The position numbers were made by a program, and so were the translations under genes. The notes beneath the pieces are model-generated. The model was not told where the DNA came from and did not search any database. It was given only the letters and a program-made list of their open reading frames with translations. From Streptomyces fructofermentans (GTDB lineage Bacteria > Actinomycetota > Actinomycetes > Streptomycetales > Streptomycetaceae), in the NCBI RefSeq assembly GCF_014651055.1, contig NZ_BMWD01000017.1:90084-154083 (forward strand): a stretch of DNA of 64,000 bases, in the 5' to 3' direction. The number at the start of each line of letters is the position of its first letter. Within the stretch, counting starts at the first letter, position 1. Positions 49,744-58,490 of the stretch are shown piece by piece.

Positions 49744-50829
49744 GTGAGCGCAGAAGACGAGTACGGCGAGGGTGCCGCGGGACGCGGCGACGGGCAACGG
49801 CCGGGCCGGTCAAGGCTGTTGAGGGCCGTGGGAATCGGACTCGGCTGTGTCCTGGTCCTCTCCGCGGCCGGGGCGGGATGGGCCTACTGGCATCTGAACC
49901 ACAACATCAAGAGCGTCGACATCGACCACGCGCTCGGCGACGACCGTCCGGCGAAGGCCTCGACGGCACCCTCCCCGACGGGCGGACCCGCCGACGGCGT
50001 CCCCTCCGCTTCCCCTCCGCCGAGCGGCGCGCTCAACATCCTGGTGCTCGGCTCGGACTCGCGCGGCGGCGAGCGGAACAAGGGACTCGGCGGCGGCAGC
50101 AGCACGGGAGCCCGCTCCGACACCGCGATGGTCGTCCACCTCGACGAGGGCCGAACCCGCGCGACCGTCGTCAGCATCCCGCGCGACACACTCGTCACCC
50201 GCCCGTCCTGCCCGCTGCCCTCCGGAGGTTCGACGGCGGTCGCGCACGGCGCCATGTTCAACAGCGCGTACGCGGTCGGCGGCCCCGCCTGCGCGGTCAA
50301 GACCGTGGAGTCCATGACGGACGTCCGCATGGACCACTACATCGAGATCGACTTCGCCGGGTTCGCGGACCTGGTGGACGCCCTCGGCGGCGTCACCGTC
50401 ACGACGGACCAGGACATCTCCGACGACGACAGCCACCTCCACCTGAAGGCGGGCACCCACCACCTGGACGGCACGAAGGCCCTGGCGCTGGCCCGCACCC
50501 GGCACGGCATAGGCGACCGGAGCGACCTCGGCCGCATCGGCCTCCAGCAGGACCTCGTGAAGGCGCTCCTCGACCAGGTCTCCTCCACCAGCCTCCTCTC
50601 CAGCCCCACCCGCCTCTACAAGGTCGCCGACGCCGTCACCGGCAGCCTCACCACGGACACGGGCCTCGACTCGCTCCCGAAGCTGGTGGAACTCGGCCGC
50701 AGCCTCGACGCCCTGTCGTCCGCCGGCACCGAGACGGTGATGATGCCCGTGGTCCCCGCCCCCTCCGACCACAACCGTGTGGTGGCGGACGAGCCGGAGG
50801 CAGGCGAGCTGTGGCGGTCGCTGAGGTGA
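49744..50829 (+). CDS. LytR-CpsA-Psr (LCP) family glycopolymer transferase, copy 1
   Basis: This 361-residue protein has a short cytoplasmic N-terminus, one membrane span (about 26-48), a Pro/Ser-rich linker and an extracellular LCP domain. It contains LNILVLGSDSRGG, the SIPRDTLV motif, MDHYIEIDFAGFADLVDALGGV and ALALARTRHG with arginines that bind the polyprenyl pyrophosphate. LCP enzymes attach teichoic-acid or other glycopolymers to peptidoglycan. GTG 49744 is the start. No LytR_C domain is present. Its promoter region contains the 19-bp palindrome. Confidence 0.9.
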   Translation: MSAEDEYGEGAAGRGDGQRPGRSRLLRAVGIGLGCVLVLSAAGAGWAYWHLNHNIKSVDIDHALGDDRPAKASTAPSPTGGPADGVPSASPPPSGALNILVLGSDSRGGERNKGLGGGSSTGARSDTAMVVHLDEGRTRATVVSIPRDTLVTRPSCPLPSGGSTAVAHGAMFNSAYAVGGPACAVKTVESMTDVRMDHYIEIDFAGFADLVDALGGVTVTTDQDISDDDSHLHLKAGTHHLDGTKALALARTRHGIGDRSDLGRIGLQQDLVKALLDQVSSTSLLSSPTRLYKVADAVTGSLTTDTGLDSLPKLVELGRSLDALSSAGTETVMMPVVPAPSDHNRVVADEPEAGELWRSLR

Positions 50830-50938
50830 ACCGGGCGGACACGCCCCGGGGGCCGTCGGGTCGGCGGGACCTCCGGGCGTCCGGCCGGCCCGCGGGAACG
50901 CCCGCGGCGGGGCATCCTCGAAAGAATTCCCCGGAGCG

Positions 50939-50965
50939 TGTCGATCCAGCCGCCCCCCGATCGAC
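50939..50965 (+). promoter_or_regulatory. ECF42-type promoter upstream of the DGPF gene
   Basis: TGTCGA (50939-50944) is followed 17 bp later by CGAC (50962-50965). This matches the -35 TGTCGA and -10 CGA/TC pattern that I recall as reported for ECF42 sigma factors in Streptomyces. It would start transcription about 50 nt before the DGPF gene, suggesting that the sigma factor encoded next drives its own operon. Confidence 0.6.
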
Positions 50966-51023
50966 GCAGGGGTGAGAGGCGGGGAACGACCCCGCCCCCG
51001 TACCGAGGAACCCTGGAGTCACC

Positions 51024-51380
51024 ATGCCCCGCTACCTGTCGATGATCCGGATCGACGAGCAGAACGCGCCCGCCGAGGGGCCGAGCCCCGCACTCATGGA
51101 GCGCATGGGGGAGCTGATCGAGGAGATGACGAAGGCGGGCGTGCTGCTGGACACCGCGGGCCTCACGCCGACCGCGCAGGGCACCCGGGTGCGCTGGGAG
51201 GGCGGTGAACTCACCGTCACCGACGGGCCGTTCACCGAGGCCAAGGAGGTCGTCGGAGGGTACGCGCTGCTCCAGGCCAAGGACACCGCCGAGGCGGTCG
51301 AGTGGACCAGGCGCTTCCTCCAGGTCCACGAGGCGCACTGGACGGTGACCTGCGAACTCCGGGAAATCGCCGAAGGCTGA
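51024..51380 (+). CDS. DGPF (YCII-related) domain protein
   Basis: This 118-residue YCII-like alpha/beta protein (MPRYLSMIRIDEQNAPAEGP) has the diagnostic TDGPFTEAKEVVGGY motif. Such proteins accompany ECF42 sigma factors almost invariably. Their biochemical role is unknown. A GGAACCCTGGAG ribosome-binding region precedes the ATG. The sigma gene follows after 40 nt and is likely co-transcribed. Confidence 0.9.
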   Translation: MPRYLSMIRIDEQNAPAEGPSPALMERMGELIEEMTKAGVLLDTAGLTPTAQGTRVRWEGGELTVTDGPFTEAKEVVGGYALLQAKDTAEAVEWTRRFLQVHEAHWTVTCELREIAEG

Positions 51381-51420
51381 GCCTTGGCCGTACGGCCCGG
51401 TGGGTGTCTGATGGTGGGGC

Positions 51421-52776
51421 GTGAGAGCCGAGCCGACAGACACCCCGGGCCGCGCCGAGCAGGCCGAGCCGCAGGACACCCCCGCCCGCACCGGGCGGGC
51501 CGGACCGCGGGACACCCCCGCCCGCGCCATCGAGACCGTCTTCCGCATGGAGGCGCCCCGCATCATCGCCGCCGTGGCCCGCGTCGTGAAGGACGTCGGC
51601 ATCGCGGAGGAACTGGCCCAGGACGCGCTGGTCGCCGCACTGGAGCAGTGGCCACGGGACGGAGTGCCCGACAACCCCGGGGCATGGCTCACGGCCACCG
51701 CGAAGCACCGGGCCGTCGACCTCGTACGGCGCAGGGAGCGCTACGCGCGCAAGCTCGCCGAGATGGGACGGGATCTGGAGACCGCGGCGCCCCAGGGGCC
51801 GCCGGACGAACCCGCCGAACCCGACGACATCGACGACGACCTGCTGCGGCTCGTCTTCACGGCCTGCCACCCCGTGCTGTCCGCGGAGGCCAGGGTCGCC
51901 CTCACCCTGCGCCTGCTCGGCGGACTCACCACCGCCGAGATCGCCCGCGCCTGCCTCGTCCCCGAGGCCACCGCCGCGCAGCGGATCGTGCGCGCCAAGC
52001 GGACGCTGGCCGCCAAGGGCGTCGCCTTCGAGGTGCCCTACGGACCCGACCGCGAGGCACGGCTCGGCTCCGTGCTGGAGGTCATCTACCTGATCTTCAA
52101 CGAGGGGTACGCGGCGACCGCGGGCGACGACTGGCTGCGCCCCGCGCTCTGCGAGGACGCGCTGCGGCTCGCGCGGGTCCTGGCCGAGCTGATGCCCCAG
52201 GAGGCCGAGGTGCACGGCCTGGCCGCGCTGCTGGAACTCCAGGCGTCGCGCTCGGCCGCCAGGACCGGCCCCTCCGGGGAACCCGTCCTGCTCGGGGACC
52301 AGAACCGGTCCCGCTGGAACAGGCTCCTGATCCGACGCGGCTACGCGGCCCTCGCCCGCGCCGAGGCCGTGTCCACGGGCGGCCCCGGACCGTACGTCCT
52401 GCAGGCCGCGATCGCCGCGTGCCACGCGCACGCCCACACCTACGAGGAGACGGACTGGACGCGGATCGCCACCCTGTACGGGCTGCTCGCCGCGCGCACC
52501 CCGTCCCCCGTCGTCGAACTGAACCGCGCGGTCGCCGTGTCGATGGCCGAGGGCCCCGGCCCGGCACTCGCCCTCGTCGACGCGCTCGCCGCCGAACCCG
52601 CCCTGCGCGGCTACCACTTGCTGCCCAGCGTGCGCGGGGACCTGCTGGCCCGCCTCGGGCGCGCCGCCGAGGCGCGCGAGGAGTTCGAGCGGGCCGCCTC
52701 GCTCACCCGCAACGAGCGGGAACGGGAACTGCTGTCGGCGCGCGCGGCCCGGTGCGCGGACCCGGCGCCGGAGTGA
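51421..52776 (+). CDS. ECF42-type RNA polymerase sigma factor with long C-terminal extension
   Basis: This 451-residue sigma factor has sigma-2 at about 37-105 (IETVFRMEAPRIIAAVARVV; WLTATAKHRAVDLVRRRERY), sigma-4 at about 138-190 (LTLRLLGGLTTAEIARACLV; AAQRIVRAKRTL), then a ~250-residue helical TPR-like extension with YLIFNEGYAAT and LNRAVAVSMAEGPGPALALV. These mark the ECF42 group, which has no classical anti-sigma factor and is paired with DGPF proteins. The N-terminus has a TPxRAxxA-like repeat, so the GTG start at 51421 is uncertain. Confidence 0.88.
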   Translation: MRAEPTDTPGRAEQAEPQDTPARTGRAGPRDTPARAIETVFRMEAPRIIAAVARVVKDVGIAEELAQDALVAALEQWPRDGVPDNPGAWLTATAKHRAVDLVRRRERYARKLAEMGRDLETAAPQGPPDEPAEPDDIDDDLLRLVFTACHPVLSAEARVALTLRLLGGLTTAEIARACLVPEATAAQRIVRAKRTLAAKGVAFEVPYGPDREARLGSVLEVIYLIFNEGYAATAGDDWLRPALCEDALRLARVLAELMPQEAEVHGLAALLELQASRSAARTGPSGEPVLLGDQNRSRWNRLLIRRGYAALARAEAVSTGGPGPYVLQAAIAACHAHAHTYEETDWTRIATLYGLLAARTPSPVVELNRAVAVSMAEGPGPALALVDALAAEPALRGYHLLPSVRGDLLARLGRAAEAREEFERAASLTRNERERELLSARAARCADPAPE

Positions 52777-52884
52777 GCGGGGGCGTCCGGGGCGGTCCCC
52801 CGAACGCGCCACCCACCGAGACCCCGTCCTCCTGCCGTGCCACGGTGGTTGCACCCGTCGCCGCCGAGGACCCGGAGCCCCGCC

Positions 52885-54066
52885 ATGGCCGAACTGCAGG
52901 ACGAACTGCACGCCACCGCCGAGGTCGGCGAACTGGACCCTCCGGCCGCCGTGCGGGACGCCGGACCGGAGAGCCTCGCCGTGCTGGAGCCCCTCGCCGC
53001 CCCCGACCCTCCGGGCGCGGGCGCGGAACCCGCCGGCGCGCCCGCCGACGCCGCCGGCGGCGACCCCCTGGCCCGTGCCCACGCCCTGCTGGCCGCCCAC
53101 CCCGTCGCCGACGGGTACAGCGGCCTGCCCTGGGTCCTGCGGCACCTGCCCTGGTACGACCTGGAGCTCGGCGAGAGCACGATCGACACCGACGTGCCGA
53201 GGCTGCGGGAGGGGCACGTCGGCGCGCTGTTCTGGTCGCTGCACCTGCCCGAGGGCCTCGCCGGCGAACGCGCCGTCGGGGCCACCCTGGAGCAGCTCGA
53301 CCTCGTGAGGACCGTGGTTGAGGCGCATCCCGAGGGGCTGCGGATGGCCCACGGCGCCGCCCAGGCCACGGACGCCACGAACTGCGGACGGGTCGCCGTG
53401 CTGCTCGGTCCGGCCGGTGCCACCGCCCTGGACGACTCGCTGGGCATCCTGCGCGCCCTGCACACCCTCGGGCTGCGCGTCGTCACCCTCTCCGGCACCT
53501 CCTGGGCGGGCGAGAACGGGCTGACCCGGTTCGGCGAGGAGGTCGTGCGCGAGATGAACCGCCTCGGCGTACTCGCGGACCTGTCGGGTGCCTCCGACGC
53601 GACCGTCCGCCGGGCCGTCGCCATCTCCAAGGCCCCGGTCCTGTGCACCCGTTCGGCGGCCCGCGCCCTGCGCCCGCACCCCTCGAACCTGCCGGACGAC
53701 CTGCTCGTCGCGCTCGGCGCCGCCAAGGGCCTGTGCCTGGTGCCGCTGACCGCCGAGCAGACCGGTCCCTCGGTCCGCGACGTCGCGGACCACCTCGACC
53801 ATGTGCGCGCGCTCGCCGGCCCGGAGTGCGTCGGCCTGTCGGGAACGTACGACTCGGGGGCCGCGCATCCGCAGGACCTGCCCGACGCCTCCGGCTATCC
53901 GCGGCTCGTGGCCGAACTCATCGGCCGCGGCTGGTCCGAGGCGGACCTGGCCCTGCTCACCTGGGGGAACGTCCAACGGGTGCTGCGCAGCGCGGACTTC
54001 ACGGCCCGCGCCGCACGGAACCGCCGCGAGCCGTCCACGGCGAGGATCGCCGACCTCGACGGCTAG
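52885..54066 (+). CDS. M19 (renal/membrane dipeptidase) homologue without metal ligands
   Basis: This 393-residue protein starts at ATG 52885. It aligns along its length with M19 dipeptidases, but each ligand position is changed: the HxD of GHNDLPW reads GYSGLPW (Tyr78, Gly80), the Glu of the EGGHS loop is Ala177, the DLSH His is Gly235, and the SHSSxR His is Arg256. The Asp of the GGDYDG loop appears as Thr321. The fold-defining parts (RHLPWYDLELGE, VSGYP-like ASGYPRLVAELIGRGWSEAD, LTWGNVQRVL) are kept. It is probably a pseudoenzyme. Confidence 0.8.
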   Translation: MAELQDELHATAEVGELDPPAAVRDAGPESLAVLEPLAAPDPPGAGAEPAGAPADAAGGDPLARAHALLAAHPVADGYSGLPWVLRHLPWYDLELGESTIDTDVPRLREGHVGALFWSLHLPEGLAGERAVGATLEQLDLVRTVVEAHPEGLRMAHGAAQATDATNCGRVAVLLGPAGATALDDSLGILRALHTLGLRVVTLSGTSWAGENGLTRFGEEVVREMNRLGVLADLSGASDATVRRAVAISKAPVLCTRSAARALRPHPSNLPDDLLVALGAAKGLCLVPLTAEQTGPSVRDVADHLDHVRALAGPECVGLSGTYDSGAAHPQDLPDASGYPRLVAELIGRGWSEADLALLTWGNVQRVLRSADFTARAARNRREPSTARIADLDG

Positions 54067-54227
54067 GCGACGCCGACCGCCCGGCGGACCGGCCGGAGCA
54101 CAGGCGGAACGGACGCCCCGCCGGGTCCGCGTACACCCGCCGGTTCGGCGCGCGTCCCGCGCTTCGGGCGGAGGGCCGGAAGGTGACGGAAGGTGTCGGA
54201 AGGGGGCCGGTCGGGCGGCTGTGCCGG

Positions 54228-55571
54228 TCAGGCGGCCGGGCGGCCCATCGCGCGGTACGTCCAGCCGGCCGCGCGCCACACGGCGGGGTCGAGCGCGTTG
54301 CGGCCGTCCAGCACGATCCGGTCGGTCGCGACCTCGCCGAGGGAGGCCGGGTCCAGCTCCCGGAACTCGCGCCACTCGGTCAGGTGCAGCACGGCATGGG
54401 CGCCGCGTACGGCCTCGACCGCGGTCTCCGCGTACCCCAGGGTCGGGAAGAGCCGGCGCGCGTTGTGCATGCCCTTGGGGTCGTAGACCGTGACCTGTCC
54501 GCCCTGGAGGTGGATCTGCCCGGCCACATTCAGCGCGGGGGAGTCGCGGACGTCGTCCGAGTCGGGCTTGAACGTCGCGCCGAGCACCGCGATCCGCTTC
54601 CCGAGGAACGAGCCCCCGCCCAGCGCCTCACGCGTCATCTCCACCATCTGGCCGCGCCGCCGCATGTTGATGGAGTCGATCTCGCGCAGGAACGTGAGCG
54701 CCTGGTCGGCGCCCAGCTCCCCCGCCCGCGCCATGAACGCGCGGATGTCCTTGGGCAGGCAGCCGCCGCCGAAGCCGATGCCCGCGCGCAGGAACTTCTT
54801 CCCGATCCGGTCGTCGTACCCGATCGCCTCGGCGAGCTTCACGACGTCGCCGCCCGCGGCCTCGCAGACCTCGGCCATGGCGTTGATGAAGGAGATCTTG
54901 GTCGCCAGGAAGGAGTTCGCGGCGGTCTTCACCAGTTCGGCGGTCGGGAAGTCCGTCACCACGAACGGCGAGCCGTCGGACACCGGCGTCGCGTAGACCT
55001 CGCGCAGCAGCTTCTCGGCGCGCTCGCTGCGCACGCCGACGACGATGCGGTCCGGGTGCAGGGTGTCCTGGACGGCGAAGCCCTCGCGCAGGAACTCGGG
55101 GTTCCAGGCCAGCTCGACCTCCTCGCCCGCGGGAGCGAGTTCCGTGAGCGTGCGGGCCAGCCGGTCGGCCGAGCCGACGGGCACGGTGGACTTGCCGACC
55201 ACCAGCGCCGGAGCCGTCAGGTGCGGGGCGAGCGAGGCGAAGGCGGAGTCCACGTAGGACATGTCGCACGCGTACTCGCCGTGCTTCTGCGGGGTGTTCA
55301 CGCAGACGAAGTGGACGTCCCCGAAGGCCGCCGCCTCCGCGAAGTCCATGGTGAACCGCAGCCGCCCGCTGGACCCCTCGATGCCGGCCACGTGCTTGCG
55401 CAGCAGCTCCTCGAGGCCGGGCTCGTACATCGGGACCTCGCCCCGCTGGAGCATCTCGATCTTCTCGGGGACCACGTCCAGGCCCAGCACCTCGAAGCCG
55501 AGTTCGGCCATGGCCGCGGCGTGCGTGGCGCCGAGATAGCCGGTGCCGATCACGGTGATCTTGAGGGCCAT
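54228..55571 (-). CDS. UDP-glucose 6-dehydrogenase (copy 2)
   Basis: It oxidises UDP-glucose to UDP-glucuronate. ATG 55571 gives 447 residues starting MALKITVIGTGYLGATHAAA; a longer frame adds a non-conserved N-terminus. It has GTGYLG, KSTVPVG, catalytic Cys271 in GIGFGGGCLPKD and GATFKPDSDDVRDSP. It is clearly paralogous to the copy at 21363-22685 but encoded apart from other sugar genes. The sense strand here converges on the M19 homologue and diverges from the acyl-CoA dehydrogenase. Confidence 0.92.
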   Translation of the reverse strand: MALKITVIGTGYLGATHAAAMAELGFEVLGLDVVPEKIEMLQRGEVPMYEPGLEELLRKHVAGIEGSSGRLRFTMDFAEAAAFGDVHFVCVNTPQKHGEYACDMSYVDSAFASLAPHLTAPALVVGKSTVPVGSADRLARTLTELAPAGEEVELAWNPEFLREGFAVQDTLHPDRIVVGVRSERAEKLLREVYATPVSDGSPFVVTDFPTAELVKTAANSFLATKISFINAMAEVCEAAGGDVVKLAEAIGYDDRIGKKFLRAGIGFGGGCLPKDIRAFMARAGELGADQALTFLREIDSINMRRRGQMVEMTREALGGGSFLGKRIAVLGATFKPDSDDVRDSPALNVAGQIHLQGGQVTVYDPKGMHNARRLFPTLGYAETAVEAVRGAHAVLHLTEWREFRELDPASLGEVATDRIVLDGRNALDPAVWRAAGWTYRAMGRPAA

Positions 55572-55771
55572 GGATGCTCCAGTGGATGCCTGTAGGGGTG
55601 CGGCGGCAGTGCGCTGACCGAGCATAGTCCGGGCTTGTTCGAGCGTTTCACCGGGCAGAATTCCCCCTGTCGCCAAGCTCACGTATCACTCACGGGGGCA
55701 GACCCCTAAAATTTGGGTTACTTAACGGTAATTAGCGTCAGCAGCACAGTGTCTTTGGAGCGTGAGAGACC

Positions 55772-56929
55772 TTGGCCGGATCGGCTGATTTCGACCTGTA
55801 CCGCCCGTCCGAGGAGCACGACATGCTCCGGGACGCGATCCGCTCGCTGGCCGAGGCGAAGATCTTGCCGTACGCCGCCGCCGTGGACGAGGAAGCCCGT
55901 TTCCCCCAGGAGGCCCTGGACGCCCTGGTCGCCGCGGACCTGCACGCGGTGCACGTCCCCGAGTCGTACGGCGGCACCGGTGCCGACGCGCTCGCGACGG
56001 TCATCGTGATCGAGGAGGTGGCACGCGTCTGCGCGTCCTCGTCCCTGATCCCCGCGGTGAACAAGCTCGGCTCGCTGCCGGTCATCCTCTCGGGCTCCGA
56101 GGAGCTGAAGAAGAAGTACATGACGCCGCTGGCCAAGGGCGACGGCATGTTCTCGTACTGCCTCTCCGAGCCGGACGCGGGCTCGGACGCGGCCGGCATG
56201 AAGACGAGGGCCGTCCGCGACGGGGACTCCTACGTCCTGAACGGCGTGAAGCGCTGGATCACCAACGCGGGCGTCTCCGAGTACTACACGGTCATGGCGG
56301 TCACCGACCCGACGAAGCGCTCCAAGGGCATCAGCGCGTTCGTCGTCGAGAAGTCGGACGAGGGCGTGTCCTTCGGCGCCCCGGAGAAGAAGCTCGGCAT
56401 CAAGGGCAGCCCGACGCGCGAGGTCTACCTCGACAACGTGCGCATCCCGGCCGACCGCATGATCGGCGAGGAGGGCACCGGCTTCGCCACGGCGATGAAG
56501 ACGCTGGACCACACCCGCGTCACGATCGCCGCGCAGGCGCTGGGCATCGCGCAGGGCGCCCTCGACTACGCCAAGGGCTATGTCCAGGAGCGCAAGCAGT
56601 TCGGCAAGCCGATCGCCGACTTCCAGGGCATCCAGTTCATGCTCGCCGACATGGCGATGAAGATCGAGGCCGCCCGCCAGCTGACGTACGCGGCGGCCGC
56701 CAAGTCGGAGCGGGGCGACAAGGACCTCACCTTCCAGGGCGCGGCCGCCAAGTGCTTCGCCTCGGACGTCGCCATGGAGGTCACCACGGACGCCGTCCAG
56801 CTCCTCGGCGGCTACGGCTACACCCGCGACTACCCGGTCGAGCGCATGATGCGCGACGCGAAGATCACGCAGATCTACGAGGGCACGAACCAGGTCCAGC
56901 GGATCGTGATGGCGCGGAACCTGCCGTAG
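55772..56929 (+). CDS. Acyl-CoA dehydrogenase
   Basis: This FAD-dependent fatty-acyl-CoA oxidiser has 385 residues. The start appears to be TTG 55772 (MAGSADFDLYRPSEEHDMLR), since no ATG/GTG gives the full N-terminal domain. It shows YCLSEPDAGSDAAGMKTRAV (signature 1), VQLLGGYGYTRDYPVERMMRDAKI (signature 2, overlapping) and the catalytic Glu in IYEGTNQVQRIVMAR. The SEPDAGSD and IYEGTNQ motifs fit short/medium-chain ACADs. Substrate chain length is not decided. Confidence 0.93.
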   Translation: MAGSADFDLYRPSEEHDMLRDAIRSLAEAKILPYAAAVDEEARFPQEALDALVAADLHAVHVPESYGGTGADALATVIVIEEVARVCASSSLIPAVNKLGSLPVILSGSEELKKKYMTPLAKGDGMFSYCLSEPDAGSDAAGMKTRAVRDGDSYVLNGVKRWITNAGVSEYYTVMAVTDPTKRSKGISAFVVEKSDEGVSFGAPEKKLGIKGSPTREVYLDNVRIPADRMIGEEGTGFATAMKTLDHTRVTIAAQALGIAQGALDYAKGYVQERKQFGKPIADFQGIQFMLADMAMKIEAARQLTYAAAAKSERGDKDLTFQGAAAKCFASDVAMEVTTDAVQLLGGYGYTRDYPVERMMRDAKITQIYEGTNQVQRIVMARNLP

Positions 56930-57002
56930 CCCGGCATCCCGCGCGCGGGCCGCCCGGCGCCCCTTCCGGGGCGGGACGACCGCTTCGGGGTGTGACACGA
57001 CG

Positions 57003-57031
57003 AAAGCCCCCGGCTCGCAGCCGGGGGCTTT
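57003..57031. terminator. Bidirectional terminator
   Basis: AAAGCCCCCGGCT (57003-57015) and its perfect complement AGCCGGGGGCTTT (57019-57031) surround a CGC loop. A-runs and T-runs are thus present on both sides, so it should terminate both the acyl-CoA dehydrogenase and the convergent LCP transcripts. Confidence 0.9.
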
Positions 57032-57099
57032 GCGCTGTCCTCGTCCGGGCCCCGCCGGGAGGGCCCGGGCCCGTGGTGGGCCCGGGTGGGGTCGCGGGG

Positions 57100-58371
57100 T
57101 CAGTTGCCCGAGACCGTCACCTTCTCGTCGTTCTTCAGCTGGTTCACCAGGGTCTTGACCTTGGCGGTGTCCCACTGGAGGTTGCCGTTCGCGGAGTTGC
57201 CCGAGATCGGCATGTTCATCGACTTGCCGTCGCCGCCGGTGATGCCCTTCATCGCCCAGAACATCGAGCCCAGGTCGAACAGGGACATGTCCGTGTCGAC
57301 GGTGAGGGTGTCCAGGCCCGCGCCCATGGTCGGGTAGAGCTTGAACGGGTTGAGGACCGTGCCCGGGGTCGCCGTCTGCGAGGCCAGGGCCGAGAGGAAC
57401 TTCTGCTGGTTCTTCGTACGGTCCAGGTCGCTGTTGGCGAAGGCGTACCGGGTACGGACGAAGGCCAGCGCCTGCTCGCCGTTCAGCGTCTGCTTGCCCG
57501 CCTGGAAGTCGGCGCCCGACTTGTCGTCCTTGAAGGCCTTGGGGATGTCCATCTCGACACCGCCCACCGCGTCGACGATCTTCGCGAAGCCGCCGAAGCC
57601 GATCTCCGCGTAGTGGTCGATGCGCAGCCCGGTGTTCGCCTCGACGGTCCGGACGAGCAGCTCGGGCCCGTCCTCCGCGTACGCCGCGTTCAACTTCACC
57701 TGGCGGCCGGTGCCCTGGTAGGTCTTGCCGGACTCCGAGCCCTTGAACGTGGGGATCGTCACGTTGGAGTCGCGCGGCAGCGAGATCATCGTGTTCCCGT
57801 TGTCGCCGACGTGCAGGATCATCATCGAGTCCGTGCGCTTGCCGGCGGCGGAGCCCGTGTGGAGCTTCTTCTTCTCCTCGGCGGACATGCCCGCGCGGCT
57901 GTCGGAGCCGACGATCAGGTAGTTCGTGCCCTCGCCCGCGTCGGGCCGGTCGATCACCTTGGACAGGTCGACCTCGCGCTTGAGCTTCGAGTCCGCCCAG
58001 AAGTACGTGCCCACGGAGACCACGACGAGAACGGTCACCAGCGTGATCGCGGTCCACTTGATCCGCCGGCGCCAGTCCGGCGCCGGGCGCGGGTCCCGGC
58101 CGTAGGAACCGGGCGGGTCCTGCGGACCGCCGCCGCCGGGGGCCCCGTACACCTGGCCCGTGTTGTAGCCGCTGTCGTAGCCGCCCTCGCCGTGGCCGTC
58201 GGTGTACGTCGGCTGCTGCGGGACGCCGTGCGGGGGCGCGGAGGGGCCGGGTGCCCGGCCGCGCTGCACCTGGCGCATCACGCGGGGGCCCTCGGGCTGG
58301 GCGCTCGCGCCGCCGCGGCCGTGGCGGTCGCCGCCGTTGTTTCCGGACCATCCCTCGGGCCAATCGTTCAT
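57100..58371 (-). CDS. LCP family glycopolymer transferase, copy 2
   Basis: This 423-residue protein starts at ATG 58371 (MNDWPEGWSGNNGGDRHGRG). A ~95-residue Gly/Pro/Gln-rich cytoplasmic region precedes one membrane span (about 105-127). The extracellular LCP domain has NYLIVGSDSRAG, MISLPRDSNVTIP, LNAAYAEDGPELLVRTVE and ALAFVRTRYAF. It lacks a LytR_C domain. It should transfer a polyprenyl-pyrophosphate-linked glycopolymer to peptidoglycan. It is divergent from the thioesterase gene. Confidence 0.92.
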   Translation of the reverse strand: MNDWPEGWSGNNGGDRHGRGGASAQPEGPRVMRQVQRGRAPGPSAPPHGVPQQPTYTDGHGEGGYDSGYNTGQVYGAPGGGGPQDPPGSYGRDPRPAPDWRRRIKWTAITLVTVLVVVSVGTYFWADSKLKREVDLSKVIDRPDAGEGTNYLIVGSDSRAGMSAEEKKKLHTGSAAGKRTDSMMILHVGDNGNTMISLPRDSNVTIPTFKGSESGKTYQGTGRQVKLNAAYAEDGPELLVRTVEANTGLRIDHYAEIGFGGFAKIVDAVGGVEMDIPKAFKDDKSGADFQAGKQTLNGEQALAFVRTRYAFANSDLDRTKNQQKFLSALASQTATPGTVLNPFKLYPTMGAGLDTLTVDTDMSLFDLGSMFWAMKGITGGDGKSMNMPISGNSANGNLQWDTAKVKTLVNQLKNDEKVTVSGN

Positions 58372-58477
58372 GCGCCCCAGTGTGCAGTGCCCGGCTGTGC
58401 GGCAGACAGGGTCTGTGGAAAATCGCACCACGGCTGTTGCAGAGCTGATGCAAAGCATTCGCCGTACGGCACCGACA

Positions 58478-58483
58478 TAGGGT
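58478..58483 (+). promoter_or_regulatory. -10 element close to the thioesterase start
   Basis: TAGGGT ends 7 nt before the ATG at 58491, again suggesting a leaderless transcript. The intervening GTGGGA could alternatively act as a weak ribosome-binding site, so this is less certain than at glmS. Confidence 0.35.
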
Positions 58484-58490
58484 GGGACGC

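Noticed and set aside
51232..54375. 1047-codon - strand frame opposite the sigma factor and M19 homologue
   Set aside because: It is an antisense artefact of high third-position GC; no ribosome-binding site or domain.
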